Below are positions 23,884 through 35,645 of a stretch of DNA of 64,000 nucleotides, piece after piece; the first letter of the stretch is position 1, and the number at the start of each line of letters is the position of its first letter. Position numbers and translations under genes: made by a program. The stretch spans positions 11,771,914-11,835,913 of the forward strand of contig NC_089321.1 of assembly GCF_036669915.1 (NCBI RefSeq). The letters run 5' to 3'. The notes beneath the pieces are model-generated. The model ran no database searches, was not told where the DNA came from, and was given only the letters and a program-made list of their open reading frames with translations. This DNA comes from Pocillopora verrucosa (Eukaryota > Cnidaria > Anthozoa > Scleractinia > Pocilloporidae).

Positions 23884-25332
23884 ATGTCCGCGGACGGAGA
23901 AGATATCGATCTCCCAAGTTATACGGCCTTGGAGGAAGCCCTGAACTGTATGAAGAAATCTTACGAAATCATGAAAAGGGGAGGCGTTGGAAAGTTCAAA
24001 AAGATAGGAAGCCTTTGCTTCTGGTCGCAAAGAAACTGGAACAGGTCAACTTTGCCTCTACTGTCAAGTTAAATTTGGCGGCGGTCAGCTTTTCAGTACA
24101 AGCCTACAAACGCTGAAAAAGGCTCCATGTTCAATGTTACACGCCCATTGTTTCAGGAAGAATTTGAACAACAACACCAGCTGAGGATGGAACTTACTTC
24201 ATTGACCGCGATGGAACACCTTTCCGGTATAATTCTAAACTACCTACGAACGGGGCGGCTCCTTGTGCCAGAGGCTTTTCCATGGGTGCAAAAAAGAACT
24301 GCTATAAGAAGCTGAGTTCTATTCAGATTCGTGGAATTATCGATGAATTATGTCCTCGACCATTTTTCGAGTCCAACATCCTACGTCCGATGAACATAAG
24401 TATATACTGGTGAACAGGTGGCTCACCGATCAACTGAAGTCTCCATCACTCTACTTTCGTGGCTGCTCTATCGTGCTTCCCGCGATGGATGGTCCCATCA
24501 ACTACTTTCCACTCGCGTTGTGTACGAGAGCGGCCAACTGTGGTAGTGGTAAAAATTGGGACTGTTTTGTTTGGAGGTTTCACAGAGCAGTCATGGGATA
24601 GTAAGTCATTTGTGCACGTTCCTGCTGTGAGGTTTTCTAAGTGGTGGCTTAAGTTATATCTCATCGCAAGTGCTGTTCCTGAATTCCTTACATTTTAAAC
24701 TAAGTCAAAACACCCCTTTTGGTGGGTTCTTACTTCTGATCTATTGGAGTACAGACGTATAGATCAAGTCACCGTTGAGAACATTTTGCCTTTTTATCAA
24801 TATAAAACAAACACATTCCATGTTGTCGTAGGTATGTTCCTACTGTATAAGATCAATGACACGTCAACTTTGGTAAGAATATCAGTGGTACACCCCCCTG
24901 CACCTCAGTTGTCACTTTTTTGTTTTATACCACATTTTATCATCATTTTTGATCCATTGCTGAACAGACGCACAGCAACAGTGAATCTTAAATACAATTC
25001 TCTCTATTTCAGTTTCTGGTAACTACAAATACTGCAATGGGTCATTCATATTTAGCTTTGTCAACCCATCTGGTACTGGACCAACCAAACTGCCCCTAAA
25101 GCCTGATCAAACGAAGTATGGAATATACTGCAACGGTGGATATGGCCCAACCTTTGGAAGCTCACATGACTTAACCATCTGCAATGAAGCAAATTCAACC
25201 ACCAACAGTTACAGTTCCTTGGGAAATACTTATGAATGCCCACCTCACATCACTCCTTCTACATTTCTGACTGGTAACAAGAATTTTACTGCTAGTGAGC
25301 TAGAAGTATTTGGCCTCAAACAATGGGCATAA
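23884..25332 (+). pseudogene. BTB(T1)/KCTD-TLDc fusion protein, frame-broken
   Basis: The first part (23884-24390) encodes a KCTD-type BTB/T1 domain: TVKLN, GGQLFSTSLQTLKK, EDGTYFIDRDGTPFRY, ILNYLRTGRLLVPE, IQIRGIIDEL. The second part is a TLDc domain: WLLYRASRDGW, KIGTVLFGGFTEQSWD, then an intact exon 25013-25332 with GNYKYCNGSFIFSF, GIYCNGGYGPTFG, NSYSSLGNTYECP and FTASELEVFGL before TAA. TLDc proteins (OXR1, NCOA7, TBC1D24) act on the V-ATPase and oxidative stress; BTB/T1 domains form oligomers and can recruit CUL3. The T1 and first TLDc parts need at least five frame changes between about 24000 and 24530, while the last exon reads cleanly. An intron with a family 4 repeat separates them. 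AATAAA at 25400 follows. Confidence 0.75.
24726..24992. repeat. Dispersed repeat, family 4
   Basis: TTCTTACTTCTGATCTATTG, GTACAGACGTATAGATCAAG and, later, TTTTGATCCATTGCTGAACA with GACGCACAGCAAC. Same order and spacing class as 20600-20810. Lies in the intron before the last TLDc exon. Confidence 0.5.
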
Positions 25333-25399
25333 ATTTTAATTCAGGGTTGACTTTGCTTGTGAAAGTGGTATGGTCAAACTGTTGTTTAGAAATATTTAG

Positions 25400-25405
25400 A
25401 ATAAA
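25400..25405 (+). terminator. Polyadenylation signal AATAAA of the BTB-TLDc locus
   Basis: Canonical hexamer about 70 bases after the TLDc stop codon, on the coding strand. Confidence 0.55.
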
Positions 25406-26139
25406 GTATTATGGATGCAATTTTTCATTATGCAATTAGCAAATAAAAACAACTTCACCAAAAAAATAAATAAATAAATAAACAAAATATAAATACCACA
25501 AGAGATATTTTTTGCCTTCAACACATGCATCGGGACTTTTTGTGGTTCTTGGGGGATGGTATCCCATGATTTGTCTTGAGAAAGATTTAGATTGTAAGTT
25601 AGGTCGTAAATGTTTTACTTGATAATTGCAGGCTGAAGAGAATCTTAATATATAATTGTGATTAGGTATCTCTTTTGAGCAATTAGAAAGATTAGTAATA
25701 TTCATAAGTAACATCGTGCATTTCAACTGAAAAAGATTCAAAATAAGCATATTCACTTTGATATAGTATTGGAGGAGAGGAAAAGAGGAATCATCTGACA
25801 AGTGACCTATAAGGTGCAACGTGTCTACGAGGCAAAGGGCATGCTTTTGTAAAACCAGAACTTAATCAATTTAAGTCTGTGGGGCTTCCTGGAGCCTGAA
25901 TGCATAAAGCAATGTAGTAGGATAAACAAGGGAAGCAGTCAAAATGAACTGAACTTTTCGCAAACAAGTTTATAAGTAGGCTTACTGATTTGATCTTTCA
26001 TATATCAGATCTTTGAGTAACGCACCTTAAGTGGCAAATTATTCTGAACCTGTAAATTTATGAAATGTGTAAGATCCTTGCATAGCTTCCAATAAACATT
26101 ACTAAATAGTGTGATGGAAAATTTTAAATCTCATGATAC
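25406..26139. other. Intergenic, no gene seen
   Basis: AT-rich spacer with a short AAAT microsatellite near 25462-25485. No coding evidence. Confidence 0.35.
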
Positions 26140-26348
26140 TTTAACCCATCAAATCCCATGAGTAACCAAGACAGAATTTCTCCTTACAATACCAATACAA
26201 TATCAACCAGATAAGTGATGAGAATAAAGACAAATAGCAATCTAGGGATTAGTTGATGCAATACTAAATTCTCTGAACTAACATTATAAGAATTGTTAGG
26301 TCAACAGTATGGAGAATGAAAAATTTGATTTGGGAGTTAAAGGGTTAA
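26140..26348. repeat. Dispersed MITE-like repeat, family 1
   Basis: TTTAACCCATCAAATCCCAT at the left and TTTGGGAGTTAAAGGGTTAA at the right, with the core GACAGAATTTCTCCTTACAA and ATCAACCAGATAAGTGATGA. Confidence 0.85.
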
Positions 26349-26523
26349 AGATTCTACAATAATCAGATCTTATCAGTCCTTGATACCAGTATGAGAAAAG
26401 AAACCAAATTAAGGTGATTCCACTAACAAAAAATGTATCAAATTTCTTCTTAAGGTTCCATAAATATTCCCCACCAATGTCTGTTTCGAAAAGTACAATT
26501 TAAAAGATAGTTCACCATGCTTG

Positions 26524-26699
26524 TTTAACCCTCCAACTCTCAAGATCTCATTAGTACTTCTCCTTACTGTCTGTCATTCAGTTCTAGTGATGTTAATTTG
26601 AACATTTTTCTTTATTCTCATCACTTGTCTGCTTGATATTGTAGTGATATTGTAAGGAGAAATTCTGCCTTGGTCACTCATGGGAGTTGAAGGGTTAAG
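26524..26699. repeat. Dispersed MITE-like repeat, family 1 (inverted, internally deleted)
   Basis: TTTAACCCTCCAACTCTCAA to CATGGGAGTTGAAGGGTTAA, with GTAAGGAGAAATTCTGCCTT near the right end. About 175 bp, shorter than the other copies. It lies only 175 bp from the previous copy in opposite orientation. Confidence 0.8.
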
Positions 26700-28178
26700 A
26701 GATGCAATGAGCCAAACTTACCCCACCTATACCTGTTCTGGCACCAATCATGAGCTTCATTTCAGCAGTTCATGGTACATTTTGAGGTAGCAGGAATCAA
26801 GGGTTGTTTAAGTGGTATTTAAAAAATACTTGATTGGTTGAAAGTCTCAAGTGTATGGAACAATTAGTTATATAATTTGTAAAAAAAATCATACAATTTT
26901 AATGGGAATTGAATCAAAACATTTGTCAAGTCATTGCTTCAAGATCATAATTTGCACCCTCAGGTAGGGGACTCTGTGTACACTTTTAGCCATATATTTT
27001 TTCCCTTCAATGAATTCTTTTAAAAATTTCTCTAATTTAAAGAGGACAAAAAAAGAATGTAGGTTGCTGTGTTCATTCATGAGCTAAAGGCTATTGTACC
27101 TCTTTACCTGGTACATTTATTGAAAAATGACTTGAGGCTAGTCTAGCAATTTGAGTTTATCTCATAGGGCCACTGGCAATCACTCAAAGGTTCATTTTGT
27201 GAAATATCTCCTTAGGTTTCTTTCTTAACACCAATAATTTTTCTTTTGGTTTAGGTTATGTTCTGTTTTCCTTTGTTTTTTCATTAACACCCAAATTCCT
27301 CTCATACACCATTTTTTTTTTTACATCTTTCAGAGGGTGAAGGTAAGTGAGGGGTGACTAAGAGTCAGAGCAATTTTTCATGTTTCTCCTCCCTCGTGTG
27401 ACTTGCCCTTTGCATTCCCTTTATAAGTCAATTCCTTGTTTTTTCAGGCTAAGTAAGAGACCAAAGTAACATAGAACAATGTATTAACATTTAGTTTTAA
27501 TTCAACCATAGGAATAAATTTTGTGTGAACTACTTGGAGTAAAACACACATTTTTAGAGTTTTACAAAGCTTGTGTTATTCTTGTTATGTCTTAATCTAT
27601 AATTTACACCATGTCTTAATGACATTGACAGAGAAAGAGTAATGACAACAACATCATTTTCATCTACCAGTATGTGAATAATAATAATAACCACAGTCTT
27701 AATAAACACACAAAAAAACTTAGCCATGGTAAAAAAAAAAACTTCTACCAGCATAAAACTTTCTCCTTTTGTAGAAAATCATGAATGCATTGCATTATTA
27801 CAAATGATTAAAATATCAAGAGCTATTTACAATGTCATGCAACCTTAACGCTGCTGTTTTTTTGGACTGAAGGTTAGCTATTTACTTACATGTATAAATA
27901 TTAACTTTTCCAATGACTCGTGAAATGCAATTTCAACAATGAAGGTTGATACAGGCAACCATCACAACTAACACAAAAACAAAATGGAACTGACTTATTT
28001 GCCAAAGAAACCAAATTGGAGTTAGATTTTTTCTATTCAAAACTGCTTCTGTAATTCTTTAGCAAATACCTAAGCTTTGCTCACACAGAGACAAAATATA
28101 AACTTCTAGGAGTATTTGTAAGTCACTGGAAAAAATTTTCTCTAAATTCTGCTTCTTTACAGTAGAGAGCAATAGAAT
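26700..28178. other. Non-coding; probably includes the CREB 3' UTR
   Basis: AT-rich sequence downstream (in transcript sense) of the CREB stop codon. No domain or known repeat was recognised. I could not point to a convincing minus-strand polyadenylation signal. Confidence 0.35.
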
Positions 28179-31100
28179 CTATTCTGACTTGTGACAGTAA
28201 AGATCCTTAAGTGTCTTGAGTTCTTCTATTAATGTCTTATTTTGGTTTTCAAGGACAGCGACTCTGTTTTCAAGACACTTCACATACTCTTTCTTCTTCC
28301 GTCTACATTCTTTAGCTGCCTCTCTGAGAACGAAGAAAGCAAAGTTATAAATGTGAACACAATATGCAAGTTTTGCTGTATCAACAAAAATGACAACCAA
28401 ACTAGGATTTTCAGCCAGGTTCATGTTTACCATAGAAACCTAAGAGGCCACTGAATTTTAACTTTTTGTTTTTCATTTCTTAGGAAACATACTTCACACT
28501 TCACATGTTAATGATGGTAGGTCAGAGAAATGACTGGTATAATCAAGTCATAGCAAACCAAAACAATAAAATTTGCTAGAAAAGGCCATTGATAGTAACA
28601 AACTTAAGAATATCTATCAGCTTGAAAGAGTGCTAATTCTAGTTTTAAGGGTTATACTTCAAACACATCTGTTTGAAGTATCTATCAATAAAGGATGTTT
28701 TTCTATTCATGGAGAATGTTGAGAAGACAAGCATATAAGTGTGATGCATGCTTAAACAAGTTTCTGAGCTTGCTAACAAGTGGCATGCACAATTATTGCA
28801 AATACTTGAGCTGAAGTGATTTGTTTGAAAGTCACACGTCAAGGGCATTTGAGTACAAGTTAGTCCATTGGGGTTGCTGATTTGGTGGACTTTTGGCTGA
28901 AAAAAAATCCCAAAAAAGCTTCAACAAAACCACTCAAACAAAGGGTAATCACCTATTTTTCATCAGTCTCATTTCTCGTTTCCGTGAAGCATCTTCAGCG
29001 ATTTGTTGGCCGTTTCCACCAATTCCAGGTGAATTAAGAACAACACCTGGAGGCAACTGTCCACGGATGTACTGCTGTTGTGCTGCAGGTATTGTGTACA
29101 TTGTACCGGTGTTACTAACTTGGACTTGCTACAGAAACAAGTGAAAAAAGTGTAAGACAGTCAAAGTCAGCAATCCATCCAAGTGCCCAATACCATGGGA
29201 GCCTATGTTAAGCCAGCAACACACCTGGCAATTTTATTCCCTATAGGCACACAAAATCACTAGGTGTGTGGCTGCCCTTAGTTTCCACCGCATGAAGTGA
29301 CAAGGAAATACTTCTACTCCCTCCTGGATGGAATGCCAGTCCATTTCAGGTTGCCCCCCCCCCCTCCCCCAGCATTTTGTCTGGCTTCCTTGATAGTTTT
29401 CCACAACCCATTAACCCTAACATCAGTACTTATCTTCTCCATATATTTCTTAAGATCTTAACAAGGAGAATAGAATGATGAGAGCTAAAAAAATGGTGCA
29501 ATGAGAGTATAGGATGCACTGAGGTCTGCAATTTCCGTGGCATTTGTTAGTCAAGAATTGCTAGTTGAAAATACTGAAGCCTACCTGGAGATGATTAAAA
29601 TGAATTATGAGACTTTCTGTGAAATTTTAGCCATTTTTGTTTGAGCTTTTGAGTTTTTGGCAAAACTGCTGACTCAAAAAATGTCACTCTCTATCATCCG
29701 CTTGTTCAAAGGGCAAAAACTTTCAACAACTATCATGTTGCATTTGAACATGTCCAAACTACTGTTTGTTGATGATAGTCAATGAAAGTTGATAATAGTT
29801 CATGATAGTTCATATTCAAAAGCATGTGATAGTTGAAACTTTCATCAACTATCATGACCATTTGAATGTGGCTTTAGAGTTGAGTGTCTTTTCTGGGATG
29901 TGATAAGCTCACCAGGTCTTTAACACAGACCTCTTGTCTTGCAGTCTAGCACACTAACCCCTTTCTTGATATCTTCATTAAAAAAAAATTGAATATACCA
30001 GCTGTTGCTAGCACAGATTATTTCAATCACACACATCATGGGCTGCAAGTGCTAATAGAGGCTCTCTGGATCAGCTCAGGAAAATTGTTACTTTCAGGTC
30101 TTATAGTAAAATATGTCTCAATCATCTAAAGATAAAAAATATTGCTCTCTCTCACCTGTACTTGGACCTCTCCTGGGTTAGTTGCGTAAATATATTGTTG
30201 ACCGTCCTACAAAAAATGGTAAACAGAATCTGTAAGAGCTGAATAAATATTGCTGCTTTTCCTTTACATTGCAATAGCATAACAATCACTTGTTTAAAAA
30301 CTTTTCCCACAAACTAAATTTTTTCATGGCATGGGGCATGGGCCAGATAAGGATTTTTGTTGTTAGGAGACAACTGCAATGTTCCCACAATCTAAATGAA
30401 GTCAACTGAAGTTCACTTCATCTTGACTGAAAAGTCAATTCTTGTAGGCAAAGCTATAAGGCTAATAGAAACAACTTTCCTGCAAAGAAACAATAAAAGA
30501 CAAGGATGCATTCAAACCAGTTGCTAGACACTTTAATCTCCCTAATCATTCAAAACAGCATATAGCAGTTTGCGGCCTATCCCTACATCTAGGCAATGCA
30601 GAAAGCCGCAAAACACTAGAACAAAAATTTATCTTCCATATCAGCACTCTTAATCCCCACAGTATCAATGAGCACTTTTTATTCAACCAATTTATTCCTG
30701 TTTTTTCGTCACCACATTCCCACCAATTTCTGCATATAAACCTACACACAACCCACAATTCCTCCAATTGCTCTGACAAAGGACTAACCCTCAAAACATC
30801 AGACTTTAAACTCTTTACAGTGGCCAATTTACACTTTCAACTCAGTTGTTAACACTAAATTACCTGTAATAGAAACAAAGTTTGCAAGAATCAGAACAGT
30901 TCCACTCTCTTTAAATTCCAGCTATGACTCTCACATTTAATAATGTGGTGAAAACTAGATTGTTAGTGTTGCAAACAGAAGCAGTAAAACCAGCCACAAT
31001 CATCACACAAGTTCACAGGCCATCCACTGGCTTAAAAACTCAAACTACCAGAAAGTCTAATATTACAAGCTGTTAAATTATACCTGTTGCTGCTGTTGAT

Positions 31101-33077
31101 ATTGAACCACTGTGCCGGAAGAATTTTGTGCCATGGGCACTGTCTGCAGTGCCTCACCGGATGTCACAATTTGAATAGTTCCTGGAATTGTCACAGTTTG
31201 CGGAGCTTGTTGGTAGTTTAAAGTGCTTGTGGTTATCACTGCAATTGGAGAGGCACCTTCTGTTCCTTCACTTTGGGTCTGGATGTCCTCAGATATTGTC
31301 TCTACCTTTGTTGGACTTTCAGAACCAGATAACTCGTTGAAAATTTTCCTATGGAAAGATCCAAAGGTAATAAATAAAAATGTTATTCACTGACCACTGA
31401 ACAAATAAGGGGGATTTTTCCACTGTTATGCAAGATATATATGTACCACCATGTATTCTGTGCCATCTTCTGAGAGTTCTATCAACTGTAGATGAAGAAA
31501 AGTTCATACTGGCTGCAAAGTGCACAACTTAAGCAAAGCTTTCCATTACTTTGTAGCAGTTTGTAGCTTACATAGGAAGGATTGCTTATCATGACAAATC
31601 AAGTGCTTACTTTACAGATTTACAACAAGAAATGATAATTTCCTGTCAGAAAGTCAAAGTTAAATTTTAAAACAAATAATAGTGAAAGATGTCAAAAATC
31701 GCTGAATCATCCTGCAAAATTTAAATCATTTCCTGTTACACAAGCAAAACTCTGAGTTTGAATCAACTGATCTAAATTTAACCATTTAAAATGCATGGTA
31801 AAACACTTCAGTTTAAACAGATGTGTGAATTTGGGACGTGAAAATAAAAGATCAACATAATATCTTCAACAACATGCAATATTTTATGTCCAGTTGAAAC
31901 CCATTAACTCGTGGTAATACAATTATTACATAAATATGACATCAAGCGTATTAAAAACAACGTTCACAAATATTGTTGGGACCGTCATACAGCGTATTAG
32001 ATCAACACTTTTAGTTTCTCATTGATACATTCCAACAGGATATAAATAGTCAAAATATTTTTCAAATATGCTGAAGTATCAGACGAACCAAGCTGCCTCA
32101 TGGGAACATTTATACTCTATGTTTAAAAATACTGATTTCTACTTGATTGCATATCAACTAAAACTTATAATTTCACTTACGCAGATCGAAGTTCTTGTAA
32201 AAAAAAAAAATGACAGGTTACTTTCGACAAACTTTCCTTACGTTATGACTCACACGTTTGTGTAAAAAATTCATAGGCCGTCCACCACAACTTTACCAGA
32301 AAGTCAAAAGCTAACGGTGCAAATAAGCCCAATCAGATCTTGACTTTGGCGAATAAATAAAAATATAAAGCGGTCTCGCTTTACTGACCAGGATCGCGAA
32401 TAAAATGCAATCACGGTTGCTCCTAGGAGATTATTTTAAACGAGATGGCATGTAATCGGAGACCTTACCTTAGCTAAAGTAACGTAACAGCTCCGAGTAA
32501 CGGAAACAAGTGATGGCGACATTTCGTGCAAAAAAAAAGAGCCTTCGCGCAATATCGTGCGTCAGCATTTACGTCCCCATGTACGTTTCGTTCGAAATTT
32601 ATGATTGAAATAAATAGAACACGCTGGTTTATTTTATAATGGTGGGTAACACGTGAAATATCACCCTATATACAGTGATTCACAAGTCTCTTTGGATCAC
32701 AGTGTTTACATAAAACGACGCGATCGTTCGGTGTCCTCGCCGAGTCAAGCGTACCTGTAAGATGGCCGCCGGGACAAAATGTCCCTTCGTTTTTTGCTTT
32801 CTTCATCTAAGACCCCACCAGTTGGATCTTCTGTGTCATTGACTCCTTGGACAGCCTGGGCCAAACTGATCTGTTGACCTTGTAGCGAGGCGGAATGAAT
32901 GGATTGCGCTGTCTGTATGACGGACTGTTGGTTAGCCTGAATCACTGAAGGAGTTTGCATCGGTGGAGGCATAGAAGTTTGCGGTGAGCTTTGTTGTAAA
33001 ACCTGTCCTTGTTGAACGGTCACAGTACTCCCGTTTTCCATTTCGGTCACATTGGATTGCTCTTCGATTTGCTCCAT
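28179..33077 (-). CDS. CREB1: CREB transcription factor (CREB1/ATF1/CREM class)
   Basis: Five coding exons on the minus strand (33077-32755, 31348-31084, 30206-30156, 29128-28953, 28323-28179) join in phase to 319 residues, close to vertebrate CREB. Order: a Q-rich activation region; the kinase-inducible domain ILSRRPSYRKIFNELSGSE with the PKA site RRPS, split by the first intron after the Arg codon; a second Q-rich constitutive domain; then the bZIP: KREMRLMKNREAAKECRRKK, followed by KEYVKCLENRVAVLENQNKT and a short leucine zipper ending LYCHKSE. It should bind cAMP-response elements as a dimer and recruit CBP when the KID serine is phosphorylated. The first intron separates the two halves of KID, a boundary also seen in vertebrate CREB genes. 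No frame damage. Confidence 0.95.
29719..29871. repeat. Composite direct and inverted repeat in a CREB intron
   Basis: AACTTTCAACAACTATCATG at 29719 recurs directly at 29837 as AACTTTCATCAACTATCATG, each followed by a CATTTGAA block. In between, 29773-29794 is the inverted form (TGATAGTCAATGAAAGTTGA). The pattern suggests a small foldback element. Confidence 0.65.
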
Positions 33078-33333
33078 GGTAATCTAAACACCCGTAAGGT
33101 GCTGTAGGATAAGGAAAGTTGGAGCAAGGAAAAGCTTTCTGTTTCGTGGTCTCTACAAAGAACCAGATAGGAATAGAAAGCGATGAGGTCCACATCGCGA
33201 TCGCTCGAGATAACCACGCAAACAAACCACCACACAATCCACTGGATGAAGCGACAGAAATCTAGCTAAAATTATAATAGGTTCGCTGTCGCCTCCTTGG
33301 AATCTAGAAAAAAAGAAAATGAAACTTACATGC

Positions 33334-33564
33334 TACGTCACTTCTACGTCACCCTGATTTCTTTACGCAGCCAGCGTGTCGTTGTGTTTCTTCTTCTTCG
33401 CGAGAAGCAGTCGCGTCACCTGTGGCGTCACCACTCGAGCTGCTAGCTACTGCGGGGTGGACCGACCCTGACAACTCCTCTTACATCATCATTACGTCAG
33501 TGCCTTGCCACTCAACACCAAATATGGTGAAATGCCCTTAGGGGTGGGCCAGTCCCTGACGTCA
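33334..33564. promoter_or_regulatory. Cluster of CRE-like sites upstream of CREB
   Basis: A full palindromic CRE, TGACGTCA, at 33557-33564 and five CGTCA half-sites (in 33334-33340, 33345-33351, 33414-33418, 33426-33430 and 33493-33499) within about 230 bases, all 260-490 bases upstream of the CREB start codon. A second full TGACGTCA lies at 34813-34820. Mammalian CREB promoters carry CREs and are autoregulated, so feedback control is a reasonable inference. Confidence 0.6.
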
Positions 33565-35158
33565 AGGTATTGTATCGCGGAAAAAATGTCACGGAAGTCA
33601 CTGAGTGCGGTGAATTCAAATTGTGTTCTGGCACAATTTTCCATAGTTAGAAAAAGCTTCTCGGCTGGGTTTGCGTCAATTCGATCGCTGGTTAAAAAAC
33701 CCGCGATAAAAATCGCACTGTAACTTTACTCTGGTGATGAAGTGGGCGCCCTCCCTCTCTCCCAAACGAAACGTTCATTAAAAAGTTGTTAAACTTTAAT
33801 ATCTTTCAGTATATTTTGTGCTGTAGAGGTTACAAAAAATCGTTGACAGTTCAGCTCAAAAGACGTAAAGGTCGATCGAATATCGTTTCCCTTGAAAAAG
33901 GCTTTTAAGAAATATTGGTTCTATCAGCGAACGCCGTCAAACACAAATGATCGAATTTCGAATTATGACGTAATTTCAGAGGTTAAAAGTGCATTTTGAC
34001 ACTTTACAAAACGCCTGAGTATGCAAAGAAATTAAAATAATAAACTGATACCCTGATGTTTAGAGTTTTTATTTTATAGGCAAACTGAGTCAACACCTAG
34101 CTGAATGTTTTCTCATCTTCGACATTCAATTCTTTTTCAATAATTCCTTATTATTATCTCAATATAAGCAATACTTTAATAATATTACTAAAATTCTATG
34201 GTCGGAGCTGTTTGAAGTAGTGCTCAAAATGTGTTTTTTTTTGGTGTGTTCTTTATTAATTACTGCATTACGCCAACAGACAAAAAATTCATCATCTCTG
34301 AATAAGTAAAGCGAGACTTTTTTGTCCGTAAATAAATAGTACCACTGCATTTCACGCCGGAAAGATTCTGACCTTACTACGTGGTGTTACGTACTGGAAG
34401 CACTTAATTCAAAAGAATATACACTCGGCTTCTCTGTTCCTTGGTTACTTTAATATTTCTATATTTTCGGAGGATTAGGAAAATCACAGTCTGACAGAAT
34501 AGCAACTAGAATACCAAAACCCACCTTCGTACAACTCCAGTTCTGCATCACTTCACAATATTCAGTTGTCACTACTGAATCATCTAGCCATCCGTTTGTA
34601 ATAATTTAAAGCTATCTCTCTCTCTTTCCAGCGGCGGCCTCTAGGTGAACTATACAAAACTATCAGTTTCCGAGGAGCAGCAAGGAACAAATAATACTGC
34701 TACAGACCTTTCTGAGTTGATAAATTCAATTTTGATTCAACTCCCACACGACGTGTTTAGAAAGATTATTATATAGGCGAAAACATTATAAGACGTTCAA
34801 ATGTGCGCTTTTTGACGTCATCGCCCATTCACTCGCCCCAATCCATAGACAGAAGAGCCTAGAAACCGATGAAAGGTCAACCTTGGTTACAGCCAAACCG
34901 AATATTTCCTGTGTTAATGGCAAATAATAATAATTAATAACAGAATTATCGAACGTGATCGATTCAAAGCAGCGAAATTTGAGCAGGGAGAAGACAACAA
35001 ACGCGTCACATTTGTAATGTACAAGTACAGTCTGCGCTCCTAGCGTGTGTAATCGCACGGAACGCGTCACTTTCACGCACGATTACGCAGGTCATTGAAT
35101 TTGTTATTTTTGTGGATAAACATAAACTGCACCTTTTTTATTACAAAAACTGAATACG
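33565..35158. other. Intergenic between CREB promoter and BBS12 3' end
   Basis: AT-rich sequence without coding evidence or recognised repeats, apart from the isolated CRE at 34813-34820. Confidence 0.35.
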
Positions 35159-35371
35159 ATTAACCCTTGAACTCTCATGGGTGACTAAGACATAATTTAT
35201 CCTTAGAATATCTAAGGCTATACCATATCAACCAGACAGGCGATGATAATTAGGAAAAATATCAACTAGGGGATTATTAGTTTGATTCAATACCAAATTT
35301 TCCGAACTAACAGCGTAAGAACTGTAAGACAGTAAGGAGAATTACCAATGAGATCTTGGGAATGAATGAGT
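35159..35371. repeat. Dispersed MITE-like repeat, family 1
   Basis: TTAACCCTTGAACTCTCATG, GTGACTAAGACATAATTTAT, CAGACAGGCGATGATAATTA, then CAGTAAGGAGAATTACCAAT and ATGAGATCTTGGGAATGAAT. Right end diverged. Confidence 0.8.
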
Positions 35372-35645
35372 CAACCGATGGGTATTTAAAAAAGAAAAAA
35401 AAAAAAACAGATGGAATTCGTCTAATCATGAGCGTGGGACAAAGGGAAAATCCCGAGTTCCGACGCGGAATCAAACCTTCGTGCCTTCGGACCTTCGGGT
35501 TCCGCAAACCAAGTCACAGACACTCTATTACGAGTTCTCTGGACCAATCACAGAGCGAAACGTACAAAGATCATAGGGATCCCGATTTACTCCCGATTCT
35601 TCGTCGAAAATACCATAATTCTTTGTTAGCTTTACCAATTTCCCC

